Below, piece after piece: positions 54,526-63,935 of a stretch of DNA of 64,000 bases. Each line of letters begins with the position of its first letter. Within the stretch, counting starts at the first letter, position 1. A program made the position numbers and the translations under genes. The DNA comes from CAZMGV01 sp964565925 (GTDB lineage: Bacteria > JAGRBM01 > JAHCIT01): assembly GCA_964565925.1 (NCBI GenBank), contig CAZMGV010000015.1, forward strand, positions 62,001-126,000, in the 5' to 3' direction. The notes under the pieces were generated by a model. It had not been told where the DNA came from, searched no databases, and saw only the letters and a list, made by a program, of their open reading frames with translations.

Positions 54526-55269
54526 ATGTCGGAAGCGAAGAAACACCTGATCGAGCTCCAGCGGGTCGAACGCGACTATTCGCTCGGGGATACCGTTGTG
54601 CGGGCGCTGCAGGGCGTTTCGATGACGGTCGACCACGGCGAATTTGTCGCGGTCATGGGGTCGTCCGGTTCCGGAAAATCAACGCTGATGAATATCGTCG
54701 GCTGTCTCGACAAGCCCACCTCCGGCCACTACCTGCTGGACGGCCGCTATGTGTCGGATCTCGACCGCAACGAGCTGGCACTGGTCCGCAACCGGATGAT
54801 CGGTTTCGTGTTCCAGAACTTCAATCTGCTGGCCCGGACGACCGCTGTCGAAAACGTGGAGCTGCCCATGCTCTATGCCGGTATCGGTTCGAAAGAGCGG
54901 CGTGAACGGGCGACGGTCGCGCTCCAGCGGGTGGGTCTCGGCGGCCGGCTCGATCATGTGCCGAACCAGCTCTCGGGTGGGCAGCAGCAGCGTGTCGCCG
55001 TGGCGCGGTCCATTGTCATGGCGCCGAAGCTGATCCTGGCCGATGAGCCCACGGGCAATCTGGACAGCGTCACCAGTCATGAGATCATGTCCCTGTTCCA
55101 GGAGTTGAGCCGTGACGGCATTACGGTGGTGCTGGTCACCCATGAGACGGATATCGCCGCCTTCGCGTCGCGGGTCGTGGTCATGCGGGACGGCAGGGTG
55201 CTTTCCGATATGCCGCAGAAACCGGTGGCTGCCATACCGGCGCTTGCCGCCGGCGGTGCGCACGCATGA
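54526..55269 (+). CDS. MacB-type ABC transporter ATP-binding protein
   Basis: The 247-residue ATPase has Walker A GSSGSGKS, the Q-loop VFQNFNLLART typical of the MacB/LolD group, the signature LSGGQQQRVAVARS, Walker B LILADEPTG and the H-loop VLVTHE. In E. coli MacB the ATPase is fused to the permease; here they are two genes that overlap by ATGA. Confidence 0.95.
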   Translation: MSEAKKHLIELQRVERDYSLGDTVVRALQGVSMTVDHGEFVAVMGSSGSGKSTLMNIVGCLDKPTSGHYLLDGRYVSDLDRNELALVRNRMIGFVFQNFNLLARTTAVENVELPMLYAGIGSKERRERATVALQRVGLGGRLDHVPNQLSGGQQQRVAVARSIVMAPKLILADEPTGNLDSVTSHEIMSLFQELSRDGITVVLVTHETDIAAFASRVVVMRDGRVLSDMPQKPVAAIPALAAGGAHA

Positions 55270-56495
55270 GCCTGTTCCAGACGCTGCTGGTCGCCTTCCG
55301 GGCGCTGATGCGGAACAAGTTCCGTTCGTTCCTCACGACTCTCGGCGTGATTATCGGAGTCGGGGCGGTGGTCGCGATGGTCGCCATCGGCGAAGGCGCG
55401 AAATCGATGGTGGAGAGTTCTTTCGCCGCCATGGGTTCGAACCTCATTATCGTCATGTCGGGGACGACCACGTCGAGCGGCGCGCACGGCGGATTCGGAT
55501 CGATGCCGACACTGACCTGGGATGACCTGAAGGCGATCCAGACGGAACTCCCCAGCGTGAAACAGGCCGCACCGTCCATGCGGACGACCGCGCCGGTACT
55601 GTCGGACGACGAGAACTGGACCACCTCCATTACCGGAACGACACCGGAATATTTCCAGATCCGGCAGTGGCCGCTCGAATCCGGCGCGATGTTCTCCCCG
55701 GCGGATTCGGAATCCGGCAGCAAAGTCGTGGTGCTGGGGAAAACCGTCGCCGACAAGCTGTTCGGACCCGGAATTAATCCGGTCGGCCTGACCGTCAGGA
55801 TCAAGAACATTCCGATGGAGGTTATCGGTGTACTGATCCGCAAGGGACAGTCGCCGATGGGCCAGGATTACGACGACGCAGTGTTTGTCCCGAAAAACAC
55901 GTTCCTCACGAAAGTGCAGGGTGGACTGCAGAAGTTCGTCCCCGGCGTCATTTTCGTCAGTTCGACGGGCAGCGCCGAGACGGCCCGGGCGGAGAAGCAG
56001 ATCCGGGGCCTGCTCAGGGACCGGCATCATCTGGCCGAAGGAGCCGATGACGATTTCTCGACCCGGAACCTGACGGAAATGGCGAGTGCCCAGCAGGAAG
56101 GCACGAAAACCCTGACGACACTGCTGGCCAGTATTGCCGCCGTCTCGCTGCTCGTGGGCGGGATCGGAATCATGAACATCATGCTGGTGAGCGTCACGCA
56201 GCGCACCCGCGAGATCGGTACCCGTGTTGCCGTCGGTGCGCGCCCGAGGGACATCCTGTCGCAGTTTCTCGTGGAAGCGCTGACGCTTTCGCTGTCGGGC
56301 GGCCTGATCGGCGTCGGGATCGGAATATTTTCCGCATACAGGCTCGCCAGCGCGTTTGGCTGGCCGGTGATGCTGCGGCCCGATGTCGCGGCTATAGCGA
56401 TGGGGTTCAGCGGATTCGTCGGAGTGGCGTTCGGACTTTATCCGGCCGTCAAGGCCAGCCGGATGGATCCTATCGAAGCGCTGAGGTTTGAATGA
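55266..56495 (+). CDS. MacB-type ABC transporter permease (FtsX superfamily)
   Basis: The 409-residue protein has one N-terminal membrane helix (TTLGVIIGVGAVVAMVAIGE), a periplasmic MacB_PCD domain of about 220 residues and three C-terminal helices of the FtsX domain (TLLASIAAVSLLVGGIGIMN; TRVAVGARPRDILSQFLVEA). The end KASRMDPIEALRFE is the family C-terminal signature. MacB-type machines are mechanotransmitters that push periplasmic substrates such as macrolides, toxins or lipids through TolC. Confidence 0.94.
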   Translation: MSLFQTLLVAFRALMRNKFRSFLTTLGVIIGVGAVVAMVAIGEGAKSMVESSFAAMGSNLIIVMSGTTTSSGAHGGFGSMPTLTWDDLKAIQTELPSVKQAAPSMRTTAPVLSDDENWTTSITGTTPEYFQIRQWPLESGAMFSPADSESGSKVVVLGKTVADKLFGPGINPVGLTVRIKNIPMEVIGVLIRKGQSPMGQDYDDAVFVPKNTFLTKVQGGLQKFVPGVIFVSSTGSAETARAEKQIRGLLRDRHHLAEGADDDFSTRNLTEMASAQQEGTKTLTTLLASIAAVSLLVGGIGIMNIMLVSVTQRTREIGTRVAVGARPRDILSQFLVEALTLSLSGGLIGVGIGIFSAYRLASAFGWPVMLRPDVAAIAMGFSGFVGVAFGLYPAVKASRMDPIEALRFE

Positions 56496-57832
56496 TGACC
56501 CGCTCCATCCGCCTGGCAGTGGTATCCGCGGTCCTATGGGCCGTGGCCGTACAGGCCCAGGAAGCGGCACCAGCGCAAGCTCCGGTTCCGGTCCGCGTGC
56601 TTACCCTTGAGGACGCGCTCCAGACGGCGAAGGGGAATCATCCGCAGCTCAAACAGGCTCATGCGCAGACCGAGGCGGCGCTCGCCCGGGTCGGGCAGGG
56701 CCGCTCGGCGCTGTTCCCGCAGGTGACCGGCACGGCGGCCTATACACGCCAGACCGGCAACTTCGCATCGAGTCCGGGTTCGGTCCCTAAGTCGGCAGGC
56801 GCCGGCAGTTCCAGCTGGGACACCTACAACTATTTCAATTTCGGTGTGACCGCGAAACAGCTCCTTTACGACTTCGGCCAGTCGACGAAGAAGTGGACTT
56901 CGGCGGAGGCGTCGGCGAAAGCCCAGGAAAACACCGAGCAGGCCTCCTGGCTGCAGGTGACCCTTGGCGTGCGGAGTGCGTATTTCACGGCCTATGCCAG
57001 CAAGGAACTGCTGCGCGTCGCGCAGGAGACGCTCGAGAACCAGGAAAAGCACCTCAGGCAGATCGAGGGGTTTGTCACCGTCGGCACGCGGCCCGAGATC
57101 GATCTCGCGCAGGCCCGCACCGACCGCGCCAATGCGCGGGTGCAGTTCATCACCGCGCAGAACAACTACGAGGTCGCCAAGGCGCAGCTCAATCAGGCCA
57201 TCGGGGTCGAGGGGACCACGGAATATGACATTGCCGGCGCCCCGATCGCGCCGCTCGAAGGCGAGACCGGCCCGACCGACAGCCTGATGGTGGAGGCGCT
57301 CGCCGCACGGCCGGAGTTCGCCGCGCTGACCCAGCAGATCCGGGCGCAGGAAGCGGTCGTCAGTTCGGTGAAGGGCGCCTACGGCCCGAGCCTCTTTGCG
57401 ACGACCGGGATCACCGATGCGGGGCAGAAGATGGACAATCTGGCGTGGAACTGGAACGCCGGCGCGCAGCTGACCTGGCCGCTGTTCCAGGGCGGACAGA
57501 CGCGCGCGCAGGCGGCCGAGGCGGAATCGAATCTGGCCGTATTGAGAGCGCAGGCGGACACGCTCCGGCAGTCGGTGCGCGTGGAAGTGGAACAGGCCCG
57601 GCTCGCCGTGCGCGCGGCCAAGGAAGTGGTGGTCGCGGCGGGCGAGGCGCTCGACAACGCGAAGCTCCGGCTGAAGCTGGCGGAGGGCCGCTACGCCGCC
57701 GGAGTCGGCAATTCGATCGAGCAGGGCGACGCGCAGGTGGCGCTCACGGCGGCCTCCGCACAGGTGGTGCAGGCCGAGTTCCAGCTCTCGGCCGCCCGGG
57801 CGCAACTGCTCAAGGCGCTGGGCCGCGTGTAG
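56492..57832 (+). CDS. TolC-family outer-membrane channel
   Basis: The 446-residue protein has a signal peptide (LAVVSAVLWAVAVQAQ) and the duplicated helical-hairpin/beta-barrel pattern of TolC: LEDALQTAKGNHPQLKQAHA, LARVGQGRSALFPQVTGTAA, a Tyr/Phe strand before LLYDFGQSTK, and the second half from about 220 with AQLTWPLFQGGQTRAQAAEA. It overlaps the permease gene by ATGA, completing a tripartite export system. Confidence 0.95.
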   Translation: MMTRSIRLAVVSAVLWAVAVQAQEAAPAQAPVPVRVLTLEDALQTAKGNHPQLKQAHAQTEAALARVGQGRSALFPQVTGTAAYTRQTGNFASSPGSVPKSAGAGSSSWDTYNYFNFGVTAKQLLYDFGQSTKKWTSAEASAKAQENTEQASWLQVTLGVRSAYFTAYASKELLRVAQETLENQEKHLRQIEGFVTVGTRPEIDLAQARTDRANARVQFITAQNNYEVAKAQLNQAIGVEGTTEYDIAGAPIAPLEGETGPTDSLMVEALAARPEFAALTQQIRAQEAVVSSVKGAYGPSLFATTGITDAGQKMDNLAWNWNAGAQLTWPLFQGGQTRAQAAEAESNLAVLRAQADTLRQSVRVEVEQARLAVRAAKEVVVAAGEALDNAKLRLKLAEGRYAAGVGNSIEQGDAQVALTAASAQVVQAEFQLSAARAQLLKALGRV

Positions 57833-57857
57833 TTCGCTTCACGGCGGCCGCCGCCGG

Positions 57858-57896
57858 CAAAAAAAACGGGCTCCCGTCGGGGAGCCCGTTTTCGTT
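57858..57896. terminator. Bidirectional terminator of the efflux operon and Ig-like gene
   Basis: AAAACGGGCTCC (57863-57874) pairs with GGAGCCCGTTTT (57881-57892), a 12-base-pair stem with a six-base loop. The plus strand ends in TTTTCGTT and the minus strand in a run of eight T. It lies between the convergent stops of the TolC-like and Ig-like genes. Confidence 0.92.
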
Positions 57897-57913
57897 CAAG
57901 GCGGGAAGAAGGA

Positions 57914-58567
57914 TTACTTCTTCTTGCCCTTGCCCTTCGCGGGGGCCGGCGGGGGCGGCGGAGCCGTCACCGTGACCTTCACGGAGGCCTTCAGCGCGCC
58001 CATCGTCACGTCGACCGTCGTCTCGCCGGCGGCAACCGCCGTCACGAGGCCGGCGGCGTCAACCGTCGCCACGGCGGGGTTGGCGGAGGCGAACTCCACC
58101 TTGGCGCCTGCGACCACCTGGTCGGCGTCGTCCTTGACCGTCGCGGCCACGGTCGCGGTCGTCGGAGCCGGGGTGGCGCCTTCGGCCGGAGCGGCGGCGC
58201 CGGGGGCTTCAATGGTGATCTCGGCCGGGTTCGCTTCGATCTTGGCCGGGATGGAGACGGTCACCTGGGCAGTACCGGAGGCGGTGCCCGCGGTGGCGGT
58301 CACGGTGGCCGTGCCGCTCTTGACGGCGGTCACGGTGCCGTCAGCGACGGTGGCGACGGCCGGGTTCGAAGACGACCACGCAACCGGGCTCTTCTCGATC
58401 GCCTTGCCGTCCTTGTCGAGGACGGTGGCGCTCACCGGCGCGCTCTTGCCGGCTTCCGACAGCGAAACGGCTGCCGGAGAAACATTCACGGAGGCCGGCT
58501 TCGGGGTGCATCCCGCGATCACCGCCGCCGCGACAAACACGGGGACGAAACGTTTGACAGTGTACAT
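57914..58567 (-). CDS. Lipoprotein with two bacterial Ig-like (BIG2) domains
   Basis: The 217-residue product from the ATG at 58565-58567 has a lipoprotein signal (VPVFVAAAVIAGC). Two BIG2 domains follow, each ending in the typical VAWSSSNPAVATVADGTVTA or VEFASANPAVATVDAAGLVT segment. The second has an Ala/Pro-rich insertion. The C-terminus is a Pro-run followed by KGKGKKK, an unusual basic tail that might bind LPS or peptidoglycan. Upstream in-frame codons are ignored because the lipobox fixes the N-terminus. Confidence 0.88.
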   Translation of the reverse strand: MYTVKRFVPVFVAAAVIAGCTPKPASVNVSPAAVSLSEAGKSAPVSATVLDKDGKAIEKSPVAWSSSNPAVATVADGTVTAVKSGTATVTATAGTASGTAQVTVSIPAKIEANPAEITIEAPGAAAPAEGATPAPTTATVAATVKDDADQVVAGAKVEFASANPAVATVDAAGLVTAVAAGETTVDVTMGALKASVKVTVTAPPPPPAPAKGKGKKK

Positions 58568-58776
58568 AATTCTTACTCTTTCTCTTTCTGGGCGTCCGTT
58601 ACGAATAGGGGAGGCCCGTGTGGGCGGATTTGTATACCGTACCCCGGGAAAAGCAAAGGGAGCCAACCGGGGGCGCTTAAATACCCGTCGACAGCCATAA
58701 ACCGGGGTAAACCGGCCTTTGGGACGGCTTTAACGCAGCCTGTTAATGAAGATATCCCTGCCGGGCCATCCGGCCA

Positions 58777-59604
58777 TCAGGGGCGGGCGATCTGGATGAG
58801 GTCCAGGGGCTCGAAGAAACCGGGGCGGTGGGCCTGCACCAGCGGGTCGGCCTCCCGGGCCTTGCGGACAAACGCCCGGAAATTCGACCCCGGCAGCTCC
58901 TTCACGCCGTCTTCATAGGGGATGAAGAAGTTGTCGTAGTGGATCGGGATGAGCGCCCTCGGGCGGACGAGCCGCATGACGCGGCCGATGTAGTCCGGCG
59001 TCGCCTGATGGCCCGCCACGCACGGGCAGAGGATATCCGACTGCGCGTCGCGCAGTTCGTCGTCCAGCAGATCGGCCGAGCCCAGCACCAGAACGCTCGT
59101 ACCGGCGGCGACGATCCGGTAAATGAGGACCGGCCCCACGCGGTAGTCCCAGGCCCGTCTGGCGGTGATCGGGTGATCCACGGTGCCGTCCGCCGGCACG
59201 CGGCCGAACAGAAAGCGCGAGTGGCGGCTGTTGTAGACCCTGATGCTGAACGGCCCCAGCTGCAGCGTGTCGCCGCCCTTCACGACCCTGATCTGCGAAT
59301 CCGGCGTGCCGCGGCCCCGGCTCAGGTTGGCCGCCGTCTCGGACCCGACAACCGGCGCGCCGGTGAGTTTTTCCACCACCGGGGCGTCCAGCAGGTGGTC
59401 GAAATGCGCGTGCGTGATGAGCGACGCCACGACCGGCCTGGGAACGAATTTCGCCACGAGATCTTCGCGGCTGCGGGCGTCGCCGGCGGCGATCCGCCAC
59501 AGCGACAGCCGCGTGTAGTACGGGTCCACGAGCAGGTGCTGCCCGCCGCATTCGAGGTCTAAGCCTGCGGTGCCCAGCCACTTGAGGGTGAGGGAATCAG
59601 CCAT
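58777..59604 (-). CDS. Metallo-beta-lactamase-fold hydrolase (UlaG/lactamase_B_2 type)
   Basis: The 275-residue enzyme has LTLKWLGTAGLDLECGGQHL, the metal motif ITHAHFDHLLDAPVV and later ligands in SADLLDDELRD and LIPIHYDNFFIPYED. This arrangement is that of the UlaG/ComA-like branch of MBL enzymes. A segment CVAGHQATPDYIGRVMRLVR precedes the final His. No signal peptide is present. The substrate is unknown. It is transcribed away from the Ig-like gene's leader. Confidence 0.87.
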   Translation of the reverse strand: MADSLTLKWLGTAGLDLECGGQHLLVDPYYTRLSLWRIAAGDARSREDLVAKFVPRPVVASLITHAHFDHLLDAPVVEKLTGAPVVGSETAANLSRGRGTPDSQIRVVKGGDTLQLGPFSIRVYNSRHSRFLFGRVPADGTVDHPITARRAWDYRVGPVLIYRIVAAGTSVLVLGSADLLDDELRDAQSDILCPCVAGHQATPDYIGRVMRLVRPRALIPIHYDNFFIPYEDGVKELPGSNFRAFVRKAREADPLVQAHRPGFFEPLDLIQIARP

Positions 59605-59723
59605 GGCGGCGGAGCATAGCCGATCCGGCGGAGGATATCCGGGTCAGGGCGTTGAGGCTCGCGAACCCCGTGCCCGAACTGATCGAGGTGTGAGGTCAGG
59701 GAGTCTCTGGTCCACTAAGTTTT

Positions 59724-62138
59724 TTATGGGCTGACCGCGCGGATCACTTCGTCCGGACCGATGCCGGAGAGACGTATCCTGTCGCAGATAAACGGATAGA
59801 CGGGCGAGCAATGCTGAGGGTTGAGGTTGTCGAAGGCCGGACCAAAATATGCTTCGACTTTCGTGTCTCCGGGGATTGAAGCGGGGTAGAAGAATTGGTC
59901 GACGTAGGTATCCCAGTGCTGAGCAACAGAACCGTTCTGTTCATAGACACATATTGATTCCCAGGTGCATTCATTCACGATATTCCAAGCATCAAACAGG
60001 CCGTATGTGGGGTCCATATCCAGTCTGCGGGCGTGGATGCGGGTTTCATAGGTATGTATTGTCTGGCCGTTATAAGGATATCCGGCGATGAACGAGTCGA
60101 GATCGTTGCCGAGGCTCCCGGTTACATTGATGATTATTGCCAGCGGGTCGTGGGCCGCAGCGGTTACGATGTGATGCCCGGCACCGTCGTCGGGAGGCGT
60201 CGTAATCTGTACCGAGGTGCTGCCCGCGTCGATCTGGGTGACAAAATACCGGATCAGGTTTTCAGGCCCGAGCAGGCCCGTGAGGGTGCTCCACCTGAAA
60301 GCGTCGTCGAAGGAAAGCATTGAATAGGTTGTGTCCCGGTCCCACGGAGACCCGGTGATCCTCACCAGACCGACGGGAAGACCGGGTGATTCCGGATCCA
60401 GTCCGGAAAGGTCGACGGGAAGCGCAGTCATCCAGGGCCCATAGACCAGATGGGATCCGTCGACCGGTGTGATTATTTCAAGAGTAGGCGTGATCGCGAA
60501 GTTACTCACGTGCAGTTCCGGGACCGGCGTGCAGGCGTCGCGAAGGGAGATCATCATTTTGTCCGGGAACGGCTGACTTGGAAATAATGCGTAATTGCCC
60601 GGTATGTTATCCGGATCGGTGATGAGAGCGGGATTTACCTTGAGTCCACTGCCATAGAAAACGCTCACCGGGTTTGTGACTTCGACCCCGGAGATTCCGT
60701 CCGGATACACGTATTCTCTTGCTACGACACGTCCGCAAGTAGTCATATCGGCGCGCGTGGTCCGGACGGCCGAACGGGTGTAGTGGCCGTCGCTGACCGT
60801 CAGTAGCACCGTGTAGTCGCCGTCCAGGTCCGGCGTGAACCGCGACGTGCCACCGGTTGCGGAGTTCAGTGACGCTGTGCTTCCGGCCGGTGCCGCCAGC
60901 AGTTTCCACGAATAGGCGAGCGGATCACCGTCCGGATCCGAGCTGTCCAGCGCCGAGACCAGCAGGTTTATGCCCGTCTCCACCAGCTCCGGCAGGTCCA
61001 GCACCAGTACCGGTGGATAGTTTGGCACACACACGGGTACCTCGCACTCCTTCACTTGGATGACCGCGGTCGCGGGTACCTGATGGACCCCATCGCTCAC
61101 CGTCAGTCGCACGACATAGTTTCCAGGCAGATCCGGCACGAACTGGGTCGTTTTAGCCGTCACGTCGCCGAACGTAGCCGTGCTGTTTTTTGGTTTTTGG
61201 ATAAACGACCACGAATAGCTGAGCGGATCGCCAAGCGGGTCGAAACTTTGTGTGCCATCGACCGTCACGGCCTGCGACACGAACGCCTCTGGTGGGGCAT
61301 TGACGATTGCACGAGGTGCAGGATCCGGATTTGCGTGTCCGTTACAGGTCGCTTCCCGACTCTTGATGCCGGACTCCGACACCACGAGGGTGGCGCTGTA
61401 GGTTCCGGGCAGATCCGCCTGACAGGTGGTTTCGGGCTGGTCAGTTCCGGAGAGTGCCGACGCGCTGCCCGTCGGACGTGCCGTAAGCGACCATTGATAA
61501 CTGAGTACGCCACCATCGGATTTACGGCTTGCGCTTCCGTTGAAAACCAGAATCCCACCCGGGCTCTCATCCCCTTCGCTTTCACATTCGGCGTGGGGAC
61601 GAACCCGTGATTCCGTCATCGTAAAGGTGATGACCGCCCTGTCCGGTGACGACGGATCCAGATTGATCGATGCGACTGCCGCGCCAAACGGTGAAATGTC
61701 GCCCGCCAGAAAGGCCGGAAGCGATTCTTCCGTCGCATCATTGCCCGACACGGATCCGCCGATGACTGCGGTGGCGACGAACGCCAGCCCCCGGAAACCG
61801 GCCTCCGGATCGAGATTCTGGGCGACGATATCGAGCCGGTAACTGCCATCCCCGGTTTCCGTGAGCACGCCGTCCAGTTCCAATTGGACTGGCCCCAAAT
61901 AAGGAAGATCGAACGTAGTGATGAGGCCGGAGCTTTTCGCGCATTGAGGAACAACGTAAGTATTTTTTATAACCGATTTATAGATACAGACTGCACCGGT
62001 GGTCGGATTAATCACCACCGCCAGGGTGCCGATCTCCTCCGGCAGGCGTTGGGTGACGCCGTTGCCGGTGTTTGTGCCCTGCTTGGAACAGGCGGCAATC
62101 ATCAGCAAGACGAAAAGCGCGAGCAGCGTCTTTCTCAT
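59724..62138 (-). CDS. Large lipoprotein with PKD-like domains
   Basis: The 804-residue protein has a lipoprotein signal (LLALFVLLMIAACSKQGTN). After a 170-residue N-terminal part come three PKD/Ig-like units, seen as VLSYQWSLTARPTGSAS, PLSYSWSFIQKPKNSTATFG and PLAYSWKLLAAPAGSTASLN, each closing with a D(L/LP)G-Y-x-(A/V)-x-L-x-V-S strand. The C-terminal 300 residues are not recognised. The gene is less GC-rich than its neighbours. It overlaps the upstream TIGR02147 gene by ATGA, so the two are coupled. Confidence 0.82.
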   Translation of the reverse strand: MRKTLLALFVLLMIAACSKQGTNTGNGVTQRLPEEIGTLAVVINPTTGAVCIYKSVIKNTYVVPQCAKSSGLITTFDLPYLGPVQLELDGVLTETGDGSYRLDIVAQNLDPEAGFRGLAFVATAVIGGSVSGNDATEESLPAFLAGDISPFGAAVASINLDPSSPDRAVITFTMTESRVRPHAECESEGDESPGGILVFNGSASRKSDGGVLSYQWSLTARPTGSASALSGTDQPETTCQADLPGTYSATLVVSESGIKSREATCNGHANPDPAPRAIVNAPPEAFVSQAVTVDGTQSFDPLGDPLSYSWSFIQKPKNSTATFGDVTAKTTQFVPDLPGNYVVRLTVSDGVHQVPATAVIQVKECEVPVCVPNYPPVLVLDLPELVETGINLLVSALDSSDPDGDPLAYSWKLLAAPAGSTASLNSATGGTSRFTPDLDGDYTVLLTVSDGHYTRSAVRTTRADMTTCGRVVAREYVYPDGISGVEVTNPVSVFYGSGLKVNPALITDPDNIPGNYALFPSQPFPDKMMISLRDACTPVPELHVSNFAITPTLEIITPVDGSHLVYGPWMTALPVDLSGLDPESPGLPVGLVRITGSPWDRDTTYSMLSFDDAFRWSTLTGLLGPENLIRYFVTQIDAGSTSVQITTPPDDGAGHHIVTAAAHDPLAIIINVTGSLGNDLDSFIAGYPYNGQTIHTYETRIHARRLDMDPTYGLFDAWNIVNECTWESICVYEQNGSVAQHWDTYVDQFFYPASIPGDTKVEAYFGPAFDNLNPQHCSPVYPFICDRIRLSGIGPDEVIRAVSP

Positions 62139-63001
62139 TTCTCTTCCTCCCCGCTGACGGGAACGGCCTGGAATCCGAGCAGATGGATCTCCTTGCGTTC
62201 GCCGTCGGTGGGCATGTCTTCGAGCTGGTCGAGGAGTTCCTGGCGGAACTCGGAAATCTGCTTGATGGCAAAGGCGTACTGTTTCGCGGAGAGCGCCACG
62301 GTGAGCGACGTGACATTCCGTTTGTCCTGCGGGATCGTGTCGAGGGATTTCGACGCCAGATCGAGCATCGCCCGGTGGTAGTTGCGCACCGAGAGAAACT
62401 TCACGTTGTCGGGAGTGGCGAGCTTCGTCTCGGAGGGCCGCAGGCGCCCGGACCCGTCCCGCGCGGCGAGGCCGGTTTTGAGGAGCAGCTCAAGGGCGTG
62501 CTCCGCCTCTCTCTGTTTGATGCGCGGCCGGAGCCGTCTGGCGATCCAGGCCGGGTCCTCGCGGAACTCGTCGAGCAGCATCAGCTCGCGGACCGGGATC
62601 ACGTACCAGTGGCTGTAGACCTCGTACTGGGCGGCTTCGAGCTGCGCTGTCGGTGACGCCCCGGCCCGGATTTTCTGCAACCGCTGAAGATAGAGATTCC
62701 GCTCGGCATCGGTCGTCGCCTGCCCGAGTTTCACCAGCACGTCGAACGCTTCCTGCTCCTTGACCGTGAGGCCCAGCCCCGCACCGAAGCGCGGGATCGT
62801 TTCGGGGGCGATGTTCCGTTTCCCTTCGGCGACGAGCTTGAGAAAATTCGGGGAGCTGAACCCGGCCCGTCTGGCGAAATACCGGTAACTGAACGCCACC
62901 TGGGTCTGCTTCAGGTAGACGACCATCGCCTTCAGATACTGGCGGTGGTCGGCAAACTCATGCGGCAGGGGCCGCTTGGGTGTATTCTTATCAAGTATCA
63001 C
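62135..63001 (-). CDS. TIGR02147 family protein (HTH-like, DUF4423)
   Basis: The 288-residue soluble protein has the N-terminal signature HRQYLKAMVVYLKQTQVAFS followed by RYFARRAGFSSPNFLKLVAEGKRN, a helix-turn-helix-like segment, and EAFDVLVKLGQATTDAERN. This is the TIGR02147 family of Fibrobacter, Bdellovibrio and related bacteria, often linked to lipoprotein genes. The role is probably transcriptional. The GTG start has no clear ribosome binding site. The preceding AT-rich region holds a palindrome at 63056-63076. Confidence 0.85.
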   Translation of the reverse strand: MILDKNTPKRPLPHEFADHRQYLKAMVVYLKQTQVAFSYRYFARRAGFSSPNFLKLVAEGKRNIAPETIPRFGAGLGLTVKEQEAFDVLVKLGQATTDAERNLYLQRLQKIRAGASPTAQLEAAQYEVYSHWYVIPVRELMLLDEFREDPAWIARRLRPRIKQREAEHALELLLKTGLAARDGSGRLRPSETKLATPDNVKFLSVRNYHRAMLDLASKSLDTIPQDKRNVTSLTVALSAKQYAFAIKQISEFRQELLDQLEDMPTDGERKEIHLLGFQAVPVSGEEEK

Positions 63002-63033
63002 AACATATCAATGATCTTAAAAATACCTTGTTA

Positions 63034-63076
63034 TGTCAATGAGTTATAATATCTTCTGTATTCTGATTGAATACAG
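63034..63076 (-). promoter_or_regulatory. AT-rich control region with an inverted repeat upstream of the TIGR02147 gene
   Basis: CTGTATTC (63056-63063) and GAATACAG (63069-63076) form a perfect 8+5+8 inverted repeat. A perfect TTGACA on the minus strand (63039-63034) lies between it and the gene, about 33 bases before the start; the -10 is poor. On the plus strand the repeat is followed by TTTT and could be a weak terminator. Confidence 0.5.
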
Positions 63077-63184
63077 TTTTGGGGCCGACAGAACCCCCGG
63101 AAACCACAGGGGAATACGCCGCCTTCCGGCCTTCGGACCGGGAAGGGAGAGGGCGAGCGAGCAAAGGCTGAGTGTAAGGGGAGG

Positions 63185-63448
63185 CTACAGTCCCGCCAGA
63201 TACTCTTTCACGAGGCCGCGCCAGCGGTGGGTGTAGCCGGCGGGGCCGCCGCCCCCCAGGCCGCTGAACGCCTTCATCGAGAGGTCTTTCACCAGCGCGT
63301 TCACGAACTCTGCCGCGGGCGCGGGGATTTTCGCGAGGTGCGGCTCCATCGAGACGCCGCGCACAAAGGCGTCGAGGGCGTCTTTGACGGCCGCCAGATC
63401 GGTGTCGGTGAGTTCTATCGACTGGTTGTTGTGGGTCAGCGCCGGCAT
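63185..63448 (-). CDS. Small hypothetical protein
   Basis: The 87-residue product starts at the ATG at 63446-63448 with GGAG six bases upstream. It reads LTDTDLAAVKDALDAFVRGV and is probably helical, with a Gly-rich loop near the C-terminus (FSGLGGGGPAG). There is no signal or membrane helix. No family is recognised. It diverges from the membrane-protein gene that follows. Confidence 0.6.
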   Translation of the reverse strand: MPALTHNNQSIELTDTDLAAVKDALDAFVRGVSMEPHLAKIPAPAAEFVNALVKDLSMKAFSGLGGGGPAGYTHRWRGLVKEYLAGL

Positions 63449-63524
63449 GGGAATCTCCGTGAAGCTGCGGTATCGTAACTCCCGCGCAAGCTCAAGCGAA
63501 GTCCGCGAGCCGGGGGAGGGACCC

Positions 63525-63935
63525 GTGAATACCGCATTCTGGAAATACCTGTTCCTTGCCGCCGCCGCTTTCAACGTCGGGATGGCGGCCCTGTTCGCCA
63601 TCGTTCCTGAAACCGGACTCGCCCGTTTGTTCTACCTCACCGGTCCTGGCCCGGCCGTGGTGCTGATCTTCCGGCTGTTCCTGCTGATGGTCGCGCTCAT
63701 GGGGGCGGGTTACGCGCTGGCCGGCATGGATATCCGGCACAACCGGGGTTTTATCCAGATCGGCGTGCTGGGGAAGGCGGTCTTCGTCGCCGTCACAGTC
63801 TGTTCCTATACGCAGGGTCTCGTCAGCCCGCTCGCGGTGGCCGCCGGCTCGGGCGATATCGTCTGGGCGATCCTGTTCGCCGTATTCCTTGCCAGAACGG
63901 GCGGACTGTTCTCGCTGGAAACCCGGATAGGATGA
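63525..63935 (+). CDS. Small four-helix membrane protein
   Basis: The 136-residue product starts at the GTG at 63525, after GGGAGGG. It has four hydrophobic segments (YLFLAAAAFNVGMAALFAIV; VVLIFRLFLLMVALMGAGYA; KAVFVAVTVCSYTQGLV; IVWAILFAVFLA). Similar small four-helix proteins of unknown function are common. The last 65 bases of the window hold no further gene, but a 14-base palindrome covers the stop codon. Confidence 0.7.
   Translation: MNTAFWKYLFLAAAAFNVGMAALFAIVPETGLARLFYLTGPGPAVVLIFRLFLLMVALMGAGYALAGMDIRHNRGFIQIGVLGKAVFVAVTVCSYTQGLVSPLAVAAGSGDIVWAILFAVFLARTGGLFSLETRIG

Noticed and set aside
55077..57805. Two long minus-strand frames opposite the permease and TolC genes
   Set aside because: Both are shadows of genes with complete family signatures.
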